Assembly (NCBI RefSeq): GCF_000422245.1
Contig: NZ_ATHI01000032.1
Coordinates: forward strand, 1 to 64,000
DNA: 64,000 bases
Direction: 5' to 3'
From: Alkalidesulfovibrio alkalitolerans DSM 16529
GTDB lineage: Bacteria > Desulfobacterota > Desulfovibrionia > Desulfovibrionales > Desulfovibrionaceae
Below, piece by piece: positions 46,971 to 54,561 of the stretch. Each line of letters opens with the position of its first letter. Within the stretch, counting starts at the first letter, position 1. The translations under genes and the position numbers were made by a program. The notes under the pieces were generated by a model that did no database searches, was not told where the DNA came from, and worked only from the letters and a program-made list of their open reading frames with translations.

Positions 46971-47353
46971 TTCCGACTCCTTTGCGGCGTGCCGGGACTC
47001 ATTTCCGATTCACACGCCGTTCACGGAGGGAATAGGGAAATAAAGATTGATAGTCAAGATAGTCATATGGTAAAATTCTCGCCACACAATATTCTTTATG
47101 TGCGAGCATTATATCTGACGAGTGTTTCAGGGAGTTTTCGCAAGCGTCGGACTTGATTGCACACGTTGTCGGTCTGGCGTCTCCCTGGGGGACGGGATCG
47201 CATGCCTTGTGCGTGTTTCATTGGCAGATTGCGGACCCGTATGGCAGAGGACTTTGAACCGGTGGCGGACAAGGCGGGCCGAACGTGTTAGACGGGACGG
47301 CGAATGCGGCTTCGCGGTCAGCAAGCCCGTGTCGCTGGCCTGGGAGAAACGGC
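46971..47353. other. Intergenic region upstream of the metal ATPase
   Basis: About 380 bases between divergent genes. It holds the ATPase promoter with palindrome (separate entry). The stretch 47080-47350 has no gene that I can support. Confidence 0.5.
47029..47057 (-). promoter_or_regulatory. Promoter with palindrome ahead of the metal ATPase operon
   Basis: Minus strand TTGACT (47057-47052), 17-base spacer, TATTCC (47034-47029). The -35 is part of the palindrome TTGA-TAG-TCAA (47047-47057), and AGATAGTCA follows as a partial direct repeat. A good candidate for the MarR operator. Confidence 0.5.
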
Positions 47354-47635
47354 ATGGATGCAGAGAGGGAGGACGCGATCATGGAGCAGGAGCCGTTTGC
47401 GGTTTTCGGCGAATTCACGTTTTTCAAGTCCGTGGCCGGAGACGACGATCCGCGTCCGGTGATCGAGATTCGCCACCGCGGGAAGCCCTTCATGGACCTG
47501 AGGGCCGAACCGGCGCGCAAGCTCTTCCCGGTCAAGGCGTCGGATGCGCGCATGCGACAGTTCTGCCGCAAGTTCGCCGAGAACGAGGCCTTCCGGAACG
47601 CCGTCCTGGTCAAGGACGCCTTTTCCTGCTGCTGA
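47354..47635 (+). CDS. Small hypothetical protein
   Basis: 93 aa, not recognised. Soluble and charged, ending in two cysteines (KDAFSCC), with FAVFGEFTFFKSVAGDDDPRP in the middle. Ribosome sites occur before both the ATG at 47354 (GGGAG) and the one at 47381 (GGAGG, shorter by 9 residues). Confidence 0.55.
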   Translation: MDAEREDAIMEQEPFAVFGEFTFFKSVAGDDDPRPVIEIRHRGKPFMDLRAEPARKLFPVKASDARMRQFCRKFAENEAFRNAVLVKDAFSCC

Positions 47636-47787
47636 CGCGAGGGTTTCCGGGCCGAGAGTGAACAGAGAGCTTGGTCACACGGCAGGAAGCCAGGAGGAAA
47701 AACGGGCGACCGAAGGGGTTTACAGCCTGTGCCGGGCGCGGCTACAACGCGGGCCTTCCATCAACCGGAACCTTGGAGCCCGCCCGC

Positions 47788-48555
47788 ATGTTCAGCCACG
47801 CTCTCGTCCGCGTTCCCTGCGAAAATTTCGCCTCGGGCCTTACGACGTCGAGCCGCCTCGGCGCACCCGACCATGGCCTGATGCTGCGCCAGCACGACGC
47901 ATACGTCGAGGCGTTGCGCGGTCTTGGCCTGACGGTCATCACCCTGCCGCCCGAGGACGCTTTTCCCGACGCCCATTTCGTGGAAGACGTGGCCGTAGTC
48001 ACGCCCGAGGTGGCCGTCATCACCAACCCCGGCGCTCCCGCGCGCAACGGCGAGCAGACCAGCGTCGCGCCGGTCCTTGGGCGCTACAAGCCGCTGGCGC
48101 GCATCGAGTCCCCAGGCTTCATGGACGGCGGAGACGTGCTGCTCGTTGACCGGCGTTTCTTCGTCGGTCTCTCCGAGCGGACCAACGCCGAGGGAGTCCG
48201 CCAGTTCGCGGAAATAGTTGGAGCCCACGGCTATACGGTTGACGCCGTGCCCGTGGAGAAGGGGCTGCACTTCAAGTCCGGCGTGAACCACGTGGGCGGG
48301 AAAACGCTTCTGGTGACGCCGGATTTTGCGGGTCTGGACGTGCTGGCCGGGTACGACCTGCTGGTGACCCCGCAAGGGGAGGAATACGCCGCCAACACGC
48401 TGCTCGTGAACGACGCCTTGATCACGCCGACGGGATTTCCGGGCGTACGCGCCTTGATAGACGGCCTGGGGCTAAGGGTGATCGAACTGGACATGAGCGA
48501 GACGCAGAAGATGGACGGCGGGTTGACCTGCCTGTCCCTGCGCTTCGCCGTGTAG
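47788..48555 (+). CDS. Dimethylarginine dimethylaminohydrolase (DDAH)-like
   Basis: 255-aa amidinotransferase-superfamily enzyme with FVEDVAVV, FMDGGDVLLVD, the catalytic His in LHFKSGVNHVGG, and the nucleophile Cys in MDGGLTCLSLRF (residue ~249). DDAH hydrolyses methylated arginine to citrulline; bacterial members may act on arginine analogues. TTGGAG lies upstream of the ATG at 47788. It is the last host gene before the element. Confidence 0.87.
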   Translation: MFSHALVRVPCENFASGLTTSSRLGAPDHGLMLRQHDAYVEALRGLGLTVITLPPEDAFPDAHFVEDVAVVTPEVAVITNPGAPARNGEQTSVAPVLGRYKPLARIESPGFMDGGDVLLVDRRFFVGLSERTNAEGVRQFAEIVGAHGYTVDAVPVEKGLHFKSGVNHVGGKTLLVTPDFAGLDVLAGYDLLVTPQGEEYAANTLLVNDALITPTGFPGVRALIDGLGLRVIELDMSETQKMDGGLTCLSLRFAV

Positions 48556-48687
48556 CAGGCTGCGCCAAGCGCCATCTGCCGCGTTTTTTGAGCAGGCTGC
48601 GTATGCGAACCGTCTGCCAGCAGTTGTTCAACATTCTTGTAGGCTTGCCGCAGCAGTCGCCTACAGAAGGCGATGCGCGCTAACGAA

Positions 48688-48715
48688 AAAAGGCGGAGAG
48701 CAATCTCCGCCTTTT
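48688..48715. terminator. Bidirectional terminator near the element border
   Basis: Perfect 12-base stem AAAAGGCGGAGA / TCTCCGCCTTTT with GCAA loop. It follows the DDAH gene and, read leftward, could have been the original ssrA terminator before the element inserted, since it lies just outside the border repeat at 48736. Confidence 0.85.
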
Positions 48716-48735
48716 GGCGTTTCATGAAAGAAATT

Positions 48736-48759
48736 TGGTGGGGCGGCGTCAATCGCACC
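48736..48759. repeat. Far attachment-site copy (diverged ssrA 3' end)
   Basis: Read on the minus strand: GGTGCGATTGACGCCGCC then CCACCA, against GGTTCAATTCCCGCCGCC-T-CCACCA of ssrA. One base is missing and five differ. The core GCCGCC(T)CCACCA is shared. Confidence 0.65.
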
Positions 48760-48810
48760 ATGCGCCTATCATTTCGATATAGATGACAAATGATGATTGG
48801 CGATTTCGCA

Positions 48811-48836
48811 TGTTGCCCCCAAAGTTGCCCCCAGGT
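48811..48836. repeat. Left copy of paired GTTGCCCC repeat
   Basis: GTTGCCCCCAAAGTTGCCCC lies about 55 bases inside the left border. A near-identical pair (GTTGCCCCAAAAGTTGCCCC) lies inside the right border, in the same orientation. Possible arm-type integrase binding sites. Confidence 0.55.
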
Positions 48837-48941
48837 TGAACGGGTAGGGCTCTATGGAACGCCCCTCGCACGATGATTTTTGCTGCGCGGCTGGCCCGGT
48901 CGTGGTAGTATTTTCTACGCCCTGAAATGGAGGTGGCGCGC

Positions 48942-49160
48942 ATGACGCTCGACAAGGCCATCGTGAAGTCGTTCCCGACCGGGTACATCCTCCACGACAA
49001 GTCCGGATTCAACCGGTTCACGCTCAAGGCCCCGGCCTGGCTGATAATCGAGCATTGGGGCCAGACCGATGACGGGCTTGAATGGTTCGTGGCCGTGACC
49101 GGCGTGCAACACAAGTCCATGTCGGACGGCATCGAGGAACTTCAACGCCTGCGGGGGTAG
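48942..49160 (+). CDS. Element-encoded small hypothetical protein
   Basis: 72 aa, not recognised. Soluble, with strings KSFPTGYILHDKSGFNRF and WGQTDDGLEWFVAV, suggesting a small beta domain. The ATG at 48942 is preceded by GGAGGTGG at good spacing. It reads opposite to the rest of the element and sits next to the far border, where cargo genes are often found. Confidence 0.6.
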   Translation: MTLDKAIVKSFPTGYILHDKSGFNRFTLKAPAWLIIEHWGQTDDGLEWFVAVTGVQHKSMSDGIEELQRLRG

Positions 49161-49164
49161 GAAA

Positions 49165-49407
49165 GTGGCCGACGAGAAGAAAATGGATGACCTTGACCGC
49201 ATGATTGAAGCCAACATGGCGCGCATGACGCCAACCCGCTTGGCAAAGATCGCCTGGGCCAAGGCCAACGCGCATCTGTTCACCGACACCATGCCGCCCA
49301 TGCCGCCGGATTCGGCCGAGGTGAAGGCCGCGCAGGAGACGGTGCGGCGGATTATGTCGGGCGAGCCTGCGCGGGATGGGCCGGACGGGAAAGAGCCGGG
49401 CGATTGA
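49165..49407 (+). CDS. Element-encoded small hypothetical protein
   Basis: 80 aa, not recognised; highly charged helical N-terminus (KKMDDLDRMIEANMARM) and a disordered Pro/Gly-rich tail. The start is GTG at 49165, 4 bases after the stop of the previous gene, so it forms a two-gene unit with it. Confidence 0.5.
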   Translation: MADEKKMDDLDRMIEANMARMTPTRLAKIAWAKANAHLFTDTMPPMPPDSAEVKAAQETVRRIMSGEPARDGPDGKEPGD

Positions 49408-49777
49408 CCGGAGGTTGCAGGCGCGATAGGATGAAAACTGGGAGATTCCGGCCCTTGGAAGTGGGGGCCGGGTGGGAGTCCGAAGTTTACATATCGCTAG
49501 TTATGGTGCGCATATCCCGGAAGTGGGAGTATGGCCCCGCTCTCGGGCCTATTTTCCCCTCGAAGTGGTAGCTGAACCGCATCCGGCAGCCAGACCCCGA
49601 CCGAAACGACCTCGCCCCGAAGCCCTGGCTGCCCGTCTGACGCATTTTCAGGCCTCGGCCCGACAAAGGGCGTGGGCGAGCCTGGGAAGACGCAGCAGAG
49701 GGCCGTTTCTGCGCGAAAAAGGGCGGCCCCTTTCGAGAGCCGCCCCGGAACCGTCCAGAACAGGACAGCGGGGAGGG
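49408..49777. other. Non-coding stretch between convergent element genes
   Basis: About 370 bases. It contains a 7-base inverted repeat (CCGGCCC...GGGCCGG, 49449-49472), three loosely spaced GAAGTGG strings (49458, 49520, 49564), and the terminator at 49716-49745. No supported gene. Confidence 0.5.
49716..49745 (-). terminator. Terminator of the element's leftward operon
   Basis: GGGCGGC...GCCGCCC (7 bp, 11-base loop) with five T's after it on the minus strand. It lies 33 bases beyond the last leftward gene. Confidence 0.75.
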
Positions 49778-50485
49778 CTAGAGTCCCTTGGACACTCGAT
49801 GGACCGGATCGAACCGCGCCGGGGCAGTCTGACGCGCGATGGCCTCCAACGGAGCCAACGCCTTGCGAGCACGGGTGAAGTTGTGATTCATGACGTTGGC
49901 CAGCGCGCGGAGGTCGTCGGCCGTGGCGGCGCTCGTGGGGTCGATCCGAGCGGCGAGGCGACGTTCAACGGACTGGCGCAGGCTCTCGGAGGCCAGCCCG
50001 AGGCAGCGCGGGGCGCGGATAATGGCGTTCAGAAGCTCGAAATCGCCCTGGGCCAGGGCCTCGCTCAGGCGGTTTTCGCGGAAGGCGGGATCTTGCTCGG
50101 CGAACCAGCGTCGAATTTCCCCGGCGCGGACTTCATCGGCCGCTTTGTCGCCGGTGCTCGCGGCGGTCGCGGCACGGGACGCAGCGGCGTTGAGGGCGTT
50201 GGCCATGTTGCCCGAGCGGTCGGAGATGTTCTTCGTGAATTCCGCCTCGGCCGCATCGAGAAACGCGGCCTTCTCGGCGTAAAGCTCCGTCTTCCTTGCA
50301 TTTTTTCCTTCATCGGAAAGATTTTTGTCGTTGTCGATGGCCGCGAGGCGTTGTTCGAGGTCGGCCGCGTCAGCGTGCAGGCGGGCAACGTGGGCTTCAA
50401 GTTCGTGCTCCAAGGCCTCGCCGTTGATGGGCGAGAACGCAGTCTCGGTGATGAAAAGCGTGTCGCGTTCGTTCAGGACTTTCAT
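49778..50485 (-). CDS. Coiled-coil hypothetical protein (scaffold-like)
   Basis: 235 aa, not recognised. Strongly helical: residues about 20-95 look like a coiled coil (EHELEAHVARLHADAADLEQ), followed by an Ala-rich part and a C-terminal helical domain. Size and composition recall phage scaffold or capsid-accessory proteins, but there is no family match. GGAGACC precedes the ATG. Last gene of the leftward element operon. Confidence 0.6.
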   Translation of the reverse strand: MKVLNERDTLFITETAFSPINGEALEHELEAHVARLHADAADLEQRLAAIDNDKNLSDEGKNARKTELYAEKAAFLDAAEAEFTKNISDRSGNMANALNAAASRAATAASTGDKAADEVRAGEIRRWFAEQDPAFRENRLSEALAQGDFELLNAIIRAPRCLGLASESLRQSVERRLAARIDPTSAATADDLRALANVMNHNFTRARKALAPLEAIARQTAPARFDPVHRVSKGL

Positions 50486-50497
50486 GGTGGGTCTCCG

Positions 50498-50743
50498 TTA
50501 TGCGGCGTCCGGCGCGTCGCCGGGGTTGAGGTTTGCGGGCTGGCCAATGATGAGCGGCGAGGTCGTCGAGCGTTCAACGCGGCCGACGAACTGACGCTCG
50601 GTTTCGCCGGGGTCGCGGGTGAATGTCTCGCCTCGGCAGGACTCGGCCCCGGCTAGGTCGTCGCCGTTAACGATCCACAAGGGCTGATGACGCCGGGCAC
50701 GGTTGGCTGCTTCGAGGCGCTGAACACGGTTGAGCAGGTTCAT
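50498..50743 (-). CDS. Element-encoded small hypothetical protein
   Basis: 81 aa, not recognised. It begins with a leucine-rich short helix (MNLLNRVQRLEAANRARR) and then a compact domain (LWIVNGDDLAGAESCRGETFTRDPGETERQF). The N-terminus resembles that of the two genes upstream (RIVDLERAVESR; ARLARLEEQ), hinting at a shared short helical module. Its start overlaps the stop of the gene at 50740-50982. Confidence 0.55.
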   Translation of the reverse strand: MNLLNRVQRLEAANRARRHQPLWIVNGDDLAGAESCRGETFTRDPGETERQFVGRVERSTTSPLIIGQPANLNPGDAPDAA

Positions 50744-50982
50744 GCTGCCTCCGGGCCTGGGGCCGGTTCAGGGCGTCGGCGGCACGCGGTTTGAACCACG
50801 ACGTGCAGGCCGGACGGGCTCGGGTTCGCGTCGCGGGCCTCGGACTCGCTGGCGTAGGCCTGACCGCCCACGCTGGCCGTGCCGTCGAGGTGGCGGATTA
50901 TGACGACGGTAGGCTGCACCGGCCTGCGGGACTCTACCGCGCGCTCCAAGTCAACAATGCGCCGGGTGAGAATGCGTCTCAT
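50740..50982 (-). CDS. Element-encoded small hypothetical protein
   Basis: 80 aa, not recognised. A helical start (MRRILTRRIVDLERAVESR) is followed by TVVIIRHLDGTASVGGQAYASESEA, similar in layout to the next product (helix, then a short beta region ending in an acidic/Glu-containing tail). Overlaps both neighbours by 4 bases, so it is tightly co-translated. Confidence 0.55.
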   Translation of the reverse strand: MRRILTRRIVDLERAVESRRPVQPTVVIIRHLDGTASVGGQAYASESEARDANPSPSGLHVVVQTACRRRPEPAPGPEAA

Positions 50983-51236
50983 GGGTTCTCCCTTGCTTGT
51001 TCTTCGAGTCGAGCGAGGCGGGCTTCAATGTCGCCGTCCTTGATGCAACCCGAAAGCAGGTTGAGCAGATAGCCGAGTTTGGTTGCCAAACCGGCGTCCA
51101 CCTTCCCCTCCCTGGTTTCATGGACCAGGCTGGCGAGGTAGCGTCTCACGTCCTCCAGGCTCTTCAGTCGCGGGCGGCGCGGGGGGTGTCCGGCGGGATT
51201 CCCGCGCGGGGCCTTGGTTCCGGTGGGTTTTTTCAT
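50979..51236 (-). CDS. Element-encoded small helical protein
   Basis: 85 aa, not recognised. Basic, Pro-rich N-terminus (TGTKAPRGNPAGHPPRRP) then helices (SLEDVRRYLASLVHETREGKVD, DIEARLARLEEQ). This layout resembles small phage-encoded DNA-binding or terminase-small-subunit-like proteins, but there is no motif to prove it. AAGGAG precedes the ATG at 51236. It starts 16 bases after the primase stop. Confidence 0.55.
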   Translation of the reverse strand: MKKPTGTKAPRGNPAGHPPRRPRLKSLEDVRRYLASLVHETREGKVDAGLATKLGYLLNLLSGCIKDGDIEARLARLEEQARENP

Positions 51237-51252
51237 GACAAAAACTCCTTGC

Positions 51253-52473
51253 TCATGCCGCTTCTCGAAGACAGGCCGCGCAGAAATTCGAGCCCCCGCG
51301 CCGCACTCGAAAAAGCGCGCTTCCGCAGGGGCACAGGTCGGGGCAAAGCCATTTGGACCTTGGCCGCAGGCGGGGCGCTGGCTGCGTTTTTTCCTTCGGC
51401 GCGGGGGTTGTGTCGGGCTTGGCCTCGAAAACGTCTCCTGCTTCATCCTGGCGCGAAGTTTCGATCAATCCGGCCTTGATCCATGCTCGAACAAGGGCAG
51501 GTGTTCCGGCGAGGTCGCCCACGTCTTTGCCCTGCGGCACCGGCCAGGGGCGGGCCTGGGGAAGGTTCTCGGCCCACCATGGCCATGCGGCCCGGCCTGC
51601 ATCGTCGAAGTCCAGGGCCACGAGGACCAGCGGCGCGGCGCGAAGGTAGGCGGTCATATCGGCGTCGGGCTTTCCGGTCGCGGTCCCGAGGGCGAGAGTC
51701 CCGGCGAGGTCGCAGGCCTCCTGCCAGACAAGCACGGCGTCAAGCTCGGACTCGACCACGACCACGGGCAGGCCGGTGGAGCCGAGAGCCAGGCCGGGCG
51801 CACTTCCCGCGACGGCGACATACTTCGGCCGCTCGTCTTCGGGCGTCCAGGCGGCCCGGCGGACCTTCAGGGCAACGAGGCCGGACTTGCGGCGGCTCGG
51901 GAGGGTCATCCCGGCAGGAAGCCAGACTTTGCGGGGCTTGCCCGTCTTGGGGTTGATCTCCGGCGGCAGCCCCCAGGCTTCGCGATCCTCGAACCGGTCG
52001 GCGGGGTTCCAGCCGATGGTCAGGCGGCGCACTGTCTCGGCTGTCAGGCCACGGCTTGTGGCGTAGGCCAAGCCCTCGGAACCGGGCGGCAGGTGGGCGG
52101 CGCACTCGGCGGCGAAACGGGCGGCACGGTCCTGCCAGGTGGAGGGCGGCACGGTCGCGGGCTTCGGTTCCCAGGTCCGGCGGACAGGCGGGACATGTCC
52201 GGCTTGTCCCGTCCGTGTCCGTGGCTCGACGCGTAGCGCGGTGCAGGCCTGGGCGTAGGAAAGGCCGTCGCGCTCCCGCAGGAAGGCGATGCCGTCACCG
52301 GCCTTACCGCAGCCTCGGCAGAAGAACCGCCCTCCAGCATCGCCGCTCGGGTGGTCCGGCCAGATGCGGAACCGGTCGCGTCCTCCGCAGAATGGGCAAG
52401 GGCCTGCCCACTCGCCGTTCGAGGTTCCGGCGACGTGTTTCAGCCCGGCAGGGATCATATCCAGCAAGTTCAT
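51253..52473 (-). CDS. Element primase (zinc finger plus Toprim)
   Basis: 406 aa. N-terminal zinc ribbon (CPFCGGRDRFRI ... FFCRGCGKAGD, residues ~26-57), then a Toprim domain with VVVVESELDAVL (~245) and LVLVALDFDDAG (~285), and a C-terminal Cys-rich patch (LCPDLCPCGS, FCAACLREAA) that could bind another zinc. This is the phage/plasmid (P4 alpha-like, DnaG-type) primase class. The start overlaps the ATPase stop (ATGA), so the two form a replication pair. It has no helicase domain of its own; that role falls to the upstream gene. Confidence 0.85.
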   Translation of the reverse strand: MNLLDMIPAGLKHVAGTSNGEWAGPCPFCGGRDRFRIWPDHPSGDAGGRFFCRGCGKAGDGIAFLRERDGLSYAQACTALRVEPRTRTGQAGHVPPVRRTWEPKPATVPPSTWQDRAARFAAECAAHLPPGSEGLAYATSRGLTAETVRRLTIGWNPADRFEDREAWGLPPEINPKTGKPRKVWLPAGMTLPSRRKSGLVALKVRRAAWTPEDERPKYVAVAGSAPGLALGSTGLPVVVVESELDAVLVWQEACDLAGTLALGTATGKPDADMTAYLRAAPLVLVALDFDDAGRAAWPWWAENLPQARPWPVPQGKDVGDLAGTPALVRAWIKAGLIETSRQDEAGDVFEAKPDTTPAPKEKTQPAPRLRPRSKWLCPDLCPCGSALFRVRRGGSNFCAACLREAA

Positions 52474-53777
52474 GCGTCGGACTCCCCTGGGCGGGACAAC
52501 CGGGACACCCCTTTAGGGGTGTGTCCCGTTATGTCCCGCTCGGGACATGGGGACAGGTGCGGGACATGTCCCGCTTTGTCCCGCTGTCCCGCAGGCCAGT
52601 AGCGGTCAGATTCCGTCTCGACATGCCCGGATTCGAGGAGGCCAGCCACAGCCCGGCCGAAAGCCTTCCGCTTGGCGCTTTGGTCGTCTGACGGGGTGAT
52701 CCCGTTGCGGTAGGCGGCCTCCCGCCAAATCTCGATGTGCGCCCAGCCATCGACCTCGCAGCACGTCCGCAGGGCGTCCATGGCCCTGGACTTCGCCCCC
52801 GTCAGGCCCTTGGGCCTCTTGCCGGGAGCCTCGACGCGCCGAAGGACCACGGATGTGATTTCGCGCCCCGTTTCGGGGTCGGCCCAGGAGCAGCCCACGT
52901 CCTCGGGCTCGAATGCGAGGTCGGGCGGCTCGGGGTGGTCCTTGCTCTTTGTGCAGTGCAAGACGCGCGTTTCGTCCCGCGCTTCAAGACGAAATTCCCA
53001 ATCGAGGGCAGCCCGCAGGGCGGACGATCCGCGCGAACGATCCTTGTCAGCCAAGCCGGAGTGGTGGACCAGCAGCACGGCACAGCCGAGGCGGGCCTTG
53101 AGTTGGTCGATGGCCGCGATGAAGCGGGACATGTCCGAGGTGCTATTTTCGTCACCGGGGCCGAAGCACCGCGCCAAAGTGTCAATTACCACCAAGGCGG
53201 GCGCGCCGTGTTGCTCGGCCAGGGCGGCTACGGCCAGGGTCACGGCCTCGGCTGATACTGCGTCGAGGAACTGGACGGTCTGCGCGGCCACAAAGAATGG
53301 CAACCGATCGTCAACCTTGTCGTGCTCGATCAGCCAGGCCCGGATGCGCTTGGACAGCCCCGAGAGGCCTTCTCCGGCGATGTAGAAGACCGGGCCGGGC
53401 CGGGGCACTTCGTTGCCGTGCCAAGCCATGCCCGAGGCGATGCACAAGCCCAGGTCAATGGCGGCGAAGGACTTCATGCTTCCGCTCGGGCCAAAAAGGC
53501 AGCCCAAATTCCCCGCCTCAAGAAACCCGCGAACGAGCCATTGAGGCGGCCGGGGCTCGCGCAACATTTCGTCCAGGCCCACGAAGCGGAACGTAGGGAC
53601 CGCAGCCGGGCCGGGTTGTTCCTGGGGCTTCTCGGCAGCGCGGAACGTCTCGGCCCGCGCCTCGACTTGACGTCGGATTTCGTCCAGGTCGATGACCGGC
53701 GGCGGTCCTTCTGCGGGCGGGGCCTCTTCGCGCGGCGCGATCTCCGCGTACTCGGCCCAGGTATCGGCGGCGCTCAT
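52470..53777 (-). CDS. RepA-like hexameric replicative ATPase
   Basis: 435 aa, RecA-fold ATPase. Walker A GCLFGPSGSMKSFAAIDLGL (~residue 103), Walker B LVVIDTLARCFGPGDENSTSD (~195), and sensor segment CAVLLVHHSGLADKDRSRGSSAL (~225-245), as in plasmid RSF1010 RepA and phage-satellite helicases. A winged-helix-like part near 330-390 is possible. Its C-terminal ~30 codons are the site of the dense TGTCCC array. It follows AlpA by 1 base. Confidence 0.85.
   Translation of the reverse strand: MSAADTWAEYAEIAPREEAPPAEGPPPVIDLDEIRRQVEARAETFRAAEKPQEQPGPAAVPTFRFVGLDEMLREPRPPQWLVRGFLEAGNLGCLFGPSGSMKSFAAIDLGLCIASGMAWHGNEVPRPGPVFYIAGEGLSGLSKRIRAWLIEHDKVDDRLPFFVAAQTVQFLDAVSAEAVTLAVAALAEQHGAPALVVIDTLARCFGPGDENSTSDMSRFIAAIDQLKARLGCAVLLVHHSGLADKDRSRGSSALRAALDWEFRLEARDETRVLHCTKSKDHPEPPDLAFEPEDVGCSWADPETGREITSVVLRRVEAPGKRPKGLTGAKSRAMDALRTCCEVDGWAHIEIWREAAYRNGITPSDDQSAKRKAFGRAVAGLLESGHVETESDRYWPAGQRDKAGHVPHLSPCPERDITGHTPKGVSRLSRPGESDA
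52493..52590. repeat. TGTCCC/GGGACA array, candidate replication origin
   Basis: Ten copies of the hexamer TGTCCC or its complement within 98 bases, starting at 52493, 52502, 52522, 52532, 52542, 52550, 52561, 52567, 52577 and 52585. Includes a near-perfect inverted repeat at 52502-52527 and the 12-base palindrome GGGACATGTCCC at 52561-52572. It straddles the 3' end of the ATPase gene just before the primase end of the junction. Confidence 0.6.
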
Positions 53778-53778
53778 A

Positions 53779-53985
53779 TTAGGCGGCCTGTTGACCGGCT
53801 TCTTCGATGAATCGGCGCACGTCGTCCTCGCGCCAAGCCGTCGTGCGCGGGCCGATCTTGACCGGAGCAGGGAAGCGGTTCTGCTTCACCCACAGCCAGA
53901 TGGTGGACTTGCCGACCGGGACGCGGGCCAAAACTTCCGGCAGGCGGAGAAGGCGGGCGGGGCTGGGATGATTCGTCGTGTCCAT
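53779..53985 (-). CDS. AlpA-family regulator/excisionase
   Basis: 68 aa, the length and pattern of AlpA: LLRLPEVLARVPVGKSTIWLWVKQNRFPAPVKIGPRTTAWREDDVRRFIEE is a MerR/Xis-like winged helix. In P4-like and related elements such proteins activate the integrase promoter or assist excision. It lies between the replication pair and the integrase region, in the typical position. Confidence 0.88.
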   Translation of the reverse strand: MDTTNHPSPARLLRLPEVLARVPVGKSTIWLWVKQNRFPAPVKIGPRTTAWREDDVRRFIEEAGQQAA

Positions 53986-54064
53986 GCTTGGACCTCCTTG
54001 GTTGAGGCAAGCATGGCTGGACCAGCACTGATGTTAAAGCCAAAGAAATACGGATTTGATTACA

Positions 54065-54457
54065 CTACTCTTTCAGCACCTCCCGCGCAATTTTGGCATG
54101 TTCTTCGGCGACACCTGGGAAACACTGTAGGGCCTTGCGGAGGGTGCTATCAGATGCGCCCAGAGCGCGGCAAACTTGGTCCCGTGCGTCGTCCTCGTTA
54201 ATCGGCCCTCCCGGCGTCCCGATGGTGGCGCGGGCCATGCCCAGGGCCACACACAAGAGGCGATCCCGCCAAGCCGTTTCCCACGGCGCGGCACGGCGGC
54301 CTCTTTTGTCCCTGCGGTCCGGATCGAGCTTGTCCGCCAGTATGGCGCAGATGTTGGGGGGTAATGGGCTTTTCCGCTCGCGTAGCGCCTCGGCCACCTC
54401 TGCCCATCTTCGCAGGTGAATTTTGGCCTCAAGGTCAGCGTCAGCCAGATCAACCAT
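54065..54457 (-). CDS. Element-encoded hypothetical protein
   Basis: 130 aa, not recognised, predicted mostly helical (LADADLEAKIHLRRWAEVAEALRERK; AHAKIAREVLKE-like C-terminal end EEHAKIAREVL). A helix-turn-helix is possible near residues 90-115 (DARDQVCRALGASDSTLRKAL), which would suit a regulator. GGGAGG precedes the ATG at 54457. The stop is 79 bases upstream of alpA. Confidence 0.55.
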   Translation of the reverse strand: MVDLADADLEAKIHLRRWAEVAEALRERKSPLPPNICAILADKLDPDRRDKRGRRAAPWETAWRDRLLCVALGMARATIGTPGGPINEDDARDQVCRALGASDSTLRKALQCFPGVAEEHAKIAREVLKE

Positions 54458-54561
54458 TTCAAGCCCTCCCGTGGCTTGCCTCCCATGAATCCCGCGCCCG
54501 CCGGTGGGAGTGCCGGTTTTCGCCGCAGGGGATCAGCCCACGGCTAGGGCGCGGGAAAGCT

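Noticed and set aside
49440-49570. GAAGTGG strings as a CRISPR-like or iteron array
   Set aside because: Only three short, unevenly spaced copies; too few and too short for either.
49472-50656. 394-codon rightward open frame across the element
   Set aside because: Antisense to the coiled-coil gene at 49778-50485, Arg/Gly-rich, no plausible start; the minus-strand genes have good ribosome sites and terminator.
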